Shown here piece by piece: positions 16,559 through 18,943 of a stretch of 18,943 nucleotides of DNA (its first letter is position 1; each line of letters begins with the position of its first letter). The stretch spans positions 1 through 18,943 of the forward strand of contig JAURKN010000002.1 of assembly GCA_030831725.1 (NCBI GenBank), read 5' to 3'. A program made the position numbers and the translations under genes. The notes under the pieces were generated by a model, which did not search any database, was not told the DNA's origin, and saw nothing but the letters and a program-made list of their open reading frames with translations. Source of the stretch: Ferruginibacter sp. (lineage in GTDB: Bacteria > Bacteroidota > Bacteroidia > Chitinophagales > Chitinophagaceae).

Positions 16559-16591
16559 ATAAACCCCGCAAATTGCGGGGTTTATTTTTTT
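16559..16591 (+). terminator. Intrinsic terminator after the S46 peptidase gene
   Basis: A perfect 13-bp stem (ATAAACCCCGCAA and TTGCGGGGTTTAT, centred on one A, 16559-16585) is followed by a T-run. It shares the core CCCGCAAATTGCGGG with the terminator at 5522-5550. The histidine kinase gene converges on it from the right, but the minus-strand side has a weaker T-tract. Confidence 0.92.
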
Positions 16592-16629
16592 AATTATACC
16601 AAGAATTATTCATGAATAATGAAAGACGA

Positions 16630-17385
16630 TTATCCTAGCATTGACTTGGGTATGCGAATGTTGTATTGGGCTCCGCTATTGGCTTCCGAATTCACAATCA
16701 AAGTACCATTCAAATAATCTACCCTGTTTTCAATACTCAACAAACCCATGCCAGACATTTTTTTTCGTTTGTTATCCGCAAATGTAAATCCGACCCCATT
16801 GTCTTGGGTTCGAATGAGCAATTCTTTTTCTGTTTCACTGATTTCAATCACCAAGTCTTTCGCTTGAGCATGTTTTATGGTGTTCAAAACAATCTCCTGC
16901 AAAATCCGATACACTTGATTGTTGGCTTCTTTTCCAAGATCAACTGTTGTTTCATCAATGATTTCGATGTTCATCATTTCATTATACCCGTGTTGCTCTA
17001 TGAAGTATCTGATCCCTTCTTTGAAATTGAGCATGTAAATGGATATGGGAGATATGGAACGACTCAGGTTTTTGATCTGTTTCACGCACTCCGATATGGC
17101 ATGATTACAAGCTTCAACTTGGGGATGATCTGAAAGTCCTTCAATGGAGGCCAAACGCATTTTGATTCCGATAAGATGCGGAGCGATATCGTTGTGCAAC
17201 TCTGTGGCAATGGCAGACCTCTCCGCTTCAGAAGCTTTGATTTCTGAGGTGAGTTTTTGTTTGGCCAAACGCAAATTCTGTTTGTGCTGTCTGACCAAAA
17301 TATAGGTGAAATAGATGGCCACTACAAATAGAATCACTGTGGTCAGGATATACGTTGTAAAAAAACTTCCTTCTTGGGTATCCAT
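16630..17385 (-). CDS. NarL-type sensor histidine kinase with one N-terminal membrane segment
   Basis: The 251-residue kinase has a membrane helix at about 10-30, a short coiled linker, a HisKA_3 dimerisation domain with E-R-S-A-I-A-T-E-L-H-N-D (phospho-acceptor His64), and an HATPase domain with N box Q-E-I-V-L-N-T-I-K-H-A (163-173), D-N-G-V-G-F (195-200) and S-G-M-G-L-L-S-I-E-N-R (211-221). There is almost no periplasmic part and no PAS or GAF sensor domain, so it probably receives its signal from a partner protein. The start at 17385 lies 43 bp inside the preceding membrane-protein gene, in another frame, and no other early ATG exists. No response regulator is encoded in the window. Confidence 0.9.
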   Translation of the reverse strand: MDTQEGSFFTTYILTTVILFVVAIYFTYILVRQHKQNLRLAKQKLTSEIKASEAERSAIATELHNDIAPHLIGIKMRLASIEGLSDHPQVEACNHAISECVKQIKNLSRSISPISIYMLNFKEGIRYFIEQHGYNEMMNIEIIDETTVDLGKEANNQVYRILQEIVLNTIKHAQAKDLVIEISETEKELLIRTQDNGVGFTFADNKRKKMSGMGLLSIENRVDYLNGTLIVNSEANSGAQYNIRIPKSMLG

Positions 17386-17999
17386 AATAAAGCAATTGAA
17401 AAAATAATATAACTAACGGTATTTACCGCATTCAGTAAATAGCGGATTATTCCTGATTTAACATACCAAGAGGGTTCATAATGAAAATAAAAAAATGCTA
17501 TTTTATGCACCAATATAATTTGCGTGAGGATGTTGGGAATCAGAATCATCAAAAGAATTTTCTTGTGCTGTTTTTTAGATGAAACATCGAAAATCCTTTG
17601 TGCCAGCATCAAAGAAAAAAACAAGTTTAATGTCTCAAAACTCAACATACTTAAACTGTATCTGTAACGGCTTAAATCGGTAAAAATCAGATCGGCAAAA
17701 ATCATCAACATATACACACAAGTATATGCCAATCTGTATTTATTCTTATCCTTCCATTGAATGCATTCTGAAATGAAAAAGAAATACAATAGCTGCATAG
17801 GTAATTCGAAACCGAAATTGATGAGATTCATCGCCAATGGCTTGTGTGCCCAGAAATGGATTGACTCAAAAAGATATCCAACAGTGAGATGTAGGACAAA
17901 ATAACGGTATGTTGTATTTAGATCTCGCCAACGAATCCAACCGATAATGGCAGGAATAAGGATGAGTTGAGAAAGAAAATAGGATAAGGGATTGTACAT
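17343..17999 (-). CDS. Seven-helix membrane protein, probable partner of the histidine kinase
   Basis: The 218-residue protein has seven hydrophobic stretches at roughly 5-20, 30-50, 56-76, 88-107, 116-136, 146-170 and 186-208, with short loops and aromatic-rich helices. No catalytic motif or known family signature is recognised. It begins 3 bp after the orphan gene and overlaps the kinase gene by 43 bp, which strongly suggests one translationally linked unit. Inference: it may serve as the sensor or transducer for the short kinase, in the way seven-helix input modules do when fused to kinases. A transport role cannot be excluded. Confidence 0.72.
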   Translation of the reverse strand: MYNPLSYFLSQLILIPAIIGWIRWRDLNTTYRYFVLHLTVGYLFESIHFWAHKPLAMNLINFGFELPMQLLYFFFISECIQWKDKNKYRLAYTCVYMLMIFADLIFTDLSRYRYSLSMLSFETLNLFFSLMLAQRIFDVSSKKQHKKILLMILIPNILTQIILVHKIAFFYFHYEPSWYVKSGIIRYLLNAVNTVSYIIFSIALLWIPKKEVFLQRIS

Positions 18000-18002
18000 G
18001 GA

Positions 18003-18326
18003 CTATAATAAATTGGTAGGACAATTGTCCGGACATAATTTTCCATTCTCCACGATGATGGAATTGGAACCATCCAAAATGTCCTCTCCTTGGGCATCTA
18101 CTGCTGTAAAAACCAAACGAACTTTATTGTTTTCATCCATCCCGAAATATGCCCTGAACTGGGTACAACCATCCTGATTCAGCAAATCCGTTATGGCACT
18201 CGCATCAAAAGTTTCAGCATAAGGCAATGAACCTTCGAATGAAGTAGTAAGCATATCATCCAACTCGTTTCTAAAACGGGACGTAAGATCTTGTGCTTCG
18301 GTGAGCGTTATAAAATTTGAGGGCAT
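18003..18326 (-). CDS. Small conserved-looking orphan protein, first gene of the 7TM/kinase operon
   Basis: The 107-residue soluble protein starts at ATG 18326 (M-P-S-N-F-I-T-L-T-E-A-Q); a TTG just before it is less likely. It has a charged N-terminal helix, a P-Y-A-E-T-F-D-A-S-A-I-T-D-L-L-N segment, then G-C-T-Q-F-R-A-Y-F-G-M with Cys54 and a beta-rich part V-R-L-V-F-T-A-V-D-A. It ends with C98-P-D-N-C102-P, which could bind metal or form a disulfide. Proteins of this shape (a G-C-x-x-x-R-x-Y-x-G/A-M strand and a late Cys-Pro pair) occur often in Bacteroidota as hypotheticals, by memory. There is no signal peptide. The 3-bp gap to the membrane gene indicates an operon. Confidence 0.7.
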   Translation of the reverse strand: MPSNFITLTEAQDLTSRFRNELDDMLTTSFEGSLPYAETFDASAITDLLNQDGCTQFRAYFGMDENNKVRLVFTAVDAQGEDILDGSNSIIVENGKLCPDNCPTNLL

Positions 18327-18342
18327 CAAATAGAATTTAAAA

Positions 18343-18350
18343 CAAATATA
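18343..18350 (-). promoter_or_regulatory. Putative -7 element for the orphan/7TM/kinase operon
   Basis: On the minus strand the bases read TATATTTG, a TAnnTTTG match, 16 nt before the ATG at 18326. The 21-bp repeat array begins about 19 bp further upstream, in the position where a regulator would act on this promoter. Confidence 0.45.
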
Positions 18351-18368
18351 AGTGTTTTCGACTCTTTG

Positions 18369-18452
18369 CCATGTTGGTATGGCGTTTGTTCTTTTTGGTC
18401 TGGAGACTTTCTTTTTTGGTCGAAAGATTGTTCATGTTGGTCTCTAGACCAA
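18369..18452. repeat. Four degenerate 21-bp tandem repeats with a TTGGT(C) core
   Basis: The core TTGGT starts at 18374, 18395, 18416 and 18437, exactly 21 bp apart each time. The last three cores read TTGGTC. A G ten bases after the core start is also kept in all four units (18384, 18405, 18426, 18447). The array lies between the divergent orphan operon and the deoxyhypusine-synthase-like gene. It could be a phased operator array or a decaying minisatellite. Confidence 0.8.
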
Positions 18453-18458
18453 TGAACA
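18429..18458. repeat. Inverted repeat (dyad) at the end of the 21-bp array
   Basis: TTGGTCT (18437-18443) pairs with AGACCAA (18446-18452) across a 2-base spacer. The arms extend outward to TGTTCA (18429-18434) and TGAACA (18453-18458) with a two-base bulge. No T-run follows on either strand, so it does not look like a terminator. Confidence 0.75.
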
Positions 18459-18489
18459 AGGAAAATGCTAAAAAATGGCTTGAAAAAAC

Positions 18490-18497
18490 TAATTTTG
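18490..18497 (+). promoter_or_regulatory. Putative -7 element for the deoxyhypusine-synthase-like gene
   Basis: TAATTTTG matches TAnnTTTG and ends 16 nt before the ATG at 18514, the same spacing as for the divergent orphan gene. Confidence 0.5.
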
Positions 18498-18513
18498 CGA
18501 CAAACTTTCAACC

Positions 18514-18943
18514 ATGCAAAAAGGACCGGTATCACAATACATCCAACATCACTATCGCCATTTCAACGCTGCAGCGCTCATGGATGCAGCCAAAGGATAT
18601 GAACTTCATTTGATGGAAGGAGGAAAAATGATGGTTACGCTCGCAGGTGCTATGAGTACCGCAGAGCTGGGATTGAGTTTTGCCGAAATGATCCGTCAGG
18701 ATAAAGTGGCAATCATTAGCTGTACCGGTGCGAATTTGGAAGAAGACATCATGAACCTCGTAGCACACTCCCACTACAAGCGCGTACCCAACTATCGCGA
18801 TTTGAGTCCACAAGACGAATGGGACCTCTTGGAAAACCACTACAACCGCGTTACAGACACCTGTATTCCAGAAGAAGAAGCATTCAGAAGATTGCAAAAA
18901 CACATTCATCAGTTATGGAAAGACGCCGATGATAAAGGCGAGC
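18514..18943 (+). CDS. Deoxyhypusine synthase-like protein (N-terminal part, cut by window edge)
   Basis: The first 143 codons are visible. They read M-Q-K-G-P-V-S-Q-Y-I and contain L-M-D-A-A-K-G-Y, M-M-V-T-L-A-G-A-M-S-T-A-E-L-G, I-I-S-C-T-G-A-N-L-E-E-D-I-M-N-L, H-Y-K-R-V-P-N-Y-R-D-L, and V-T-D-T-C-I-P-E-E-E-A-F. This is the NAD-binding half of the deoxyhypusine synthase family. Eukaryotic and archaeal members transfer aminobutyl from spermidine to eIF5A, which bacteria lack. Bacterial homologues are therefore likely to act on free polyamines, for example as homospermidine synthase; this is inference. The catalytic Lys lies beyond the window. The ATG at 18514 is the natural start. Confidence 0.88.
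   Translation, partial: MQKGPVSQYIQHHYRHFNAAALMDAAKGYELHLMEGGKMMVTLAGAMSTAELGLSFAEMIRQDKVAIISCTGANLEEDIMNLVAHSHYKRVPNYRDLSPQDEWDLLENHYNRVTDTCIPEEEAFRRLQKHIHQLWKDADDKGE

Noticed and set aside
18326..18535. Minus-strand frame of 69 codons with a heptad-like D-Q-K-x-x-x-P repeat, whose TGA overlaps the orphan gene ATG
   Set aside because: The repeat is just the 21-bp DNA array read in codons; the frame starts inside the deoxyhypusine-synthase-like gene and covers both putative -7 elements. The TGATG junction is interesting but can arise by chance.
18371..18613. Plus-strand frame with F-L-V-W-R-L-F type repeats
   Set aside because: It also comes from the 21-bp array and runs out of frame into the deoxyhypusine-synthase-like gene, which has clear family motifs.
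1..18943. CRISPR arrays, tRNA or rRNA genes, insertion sequences and phage genes
   Set aside because: No repeat-spacer pattern, cloverleaf, rRNA segment or transposase was recognised in the window; the only tandem repeats are the two short 21-bp cases listed.

Overview
The window reads as a chromosomal stretch of a member of the Bacteroidota, probably from a Chitinophagia- or Saprospiria-like lineage (inference). The reasons are a TatC, RF1, UvrD/PcrA, RpiB and S46 dipeptidyl peptidase of the type typical of that phylum, the lack of clear Shine-Dalgarno sequences before most starts, repeated TAnnTTTG elements (the -7 element of the Bacteroidota primary sigma factor) close upstream of start codons, and a type of deoxyhypusine-synthase-like protein that is widespread in Bacteroidota. 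No mobile element, tRNA, rRNA or CRISPR array is visible, and gene density is high; the longest gene-free gap is about 270 bp.

Layout. 1-132: the last codons of a RecO-like gene (+). 153-1307: an amidohydrolase (-), divergent from prfA (RF1) and tatC (1403-3355, +, 12 bp apart). 3496-5516: rpiB and a secreted M28 peptidase (+), closed by a bidirectional terminator shared with a convergent cupredoxin lipoprotein gene (5549-5917, -). 6093-8414: a UvrD/PcrA helicase (+) whose -7 element sits almost on its start codon. 8426-9217: a SAM methyltransferase (-), followed by a gap carrying an exact 21-bp tandem duplication. 9489-11282: nfu, pnuC and a NadR-type kinase (+), a compact group combining Fe-S cluster delivery with nicotinamide riboside uptake and phosphorylation. 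11268-14187: a minus-strand group of GH3-family ligase, LysE-type exporter and monofunctional transglycosylase. 14376-16535: an S46 dipeptidyl peptidase (+) with a DPP7-type specificity residue, then a terminator with the same core as the earlier one. 16630-18326: a minus-strand cluster of a small orphan protein, a seven-helix membrane protein and a short NarL-type histidine kinase whose start overlaps the membrane protein gene by 43 bp. 18514-18943: the start of a deoxyhypusine-synthase-like gene (+), cut by the window edge.

Most genes are housekeeping. The parts that look least described are the orphan/seven-helix/kinase operon, which lacks a nearby response regulator, and the intergenic region upstream of it. 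That region holds four degenerate repeats whose TTGGT core recurs at exactly 21-bp steps and which end in a clean dyad. Other points worth a second look are the GH3-LysE pairing, a cupredoxin with Val where the axial Met ligand is expected, and a possibly leaderless uvrD transcript. All calls rest on reading the sequence and recalled family knowledge; no search was run.
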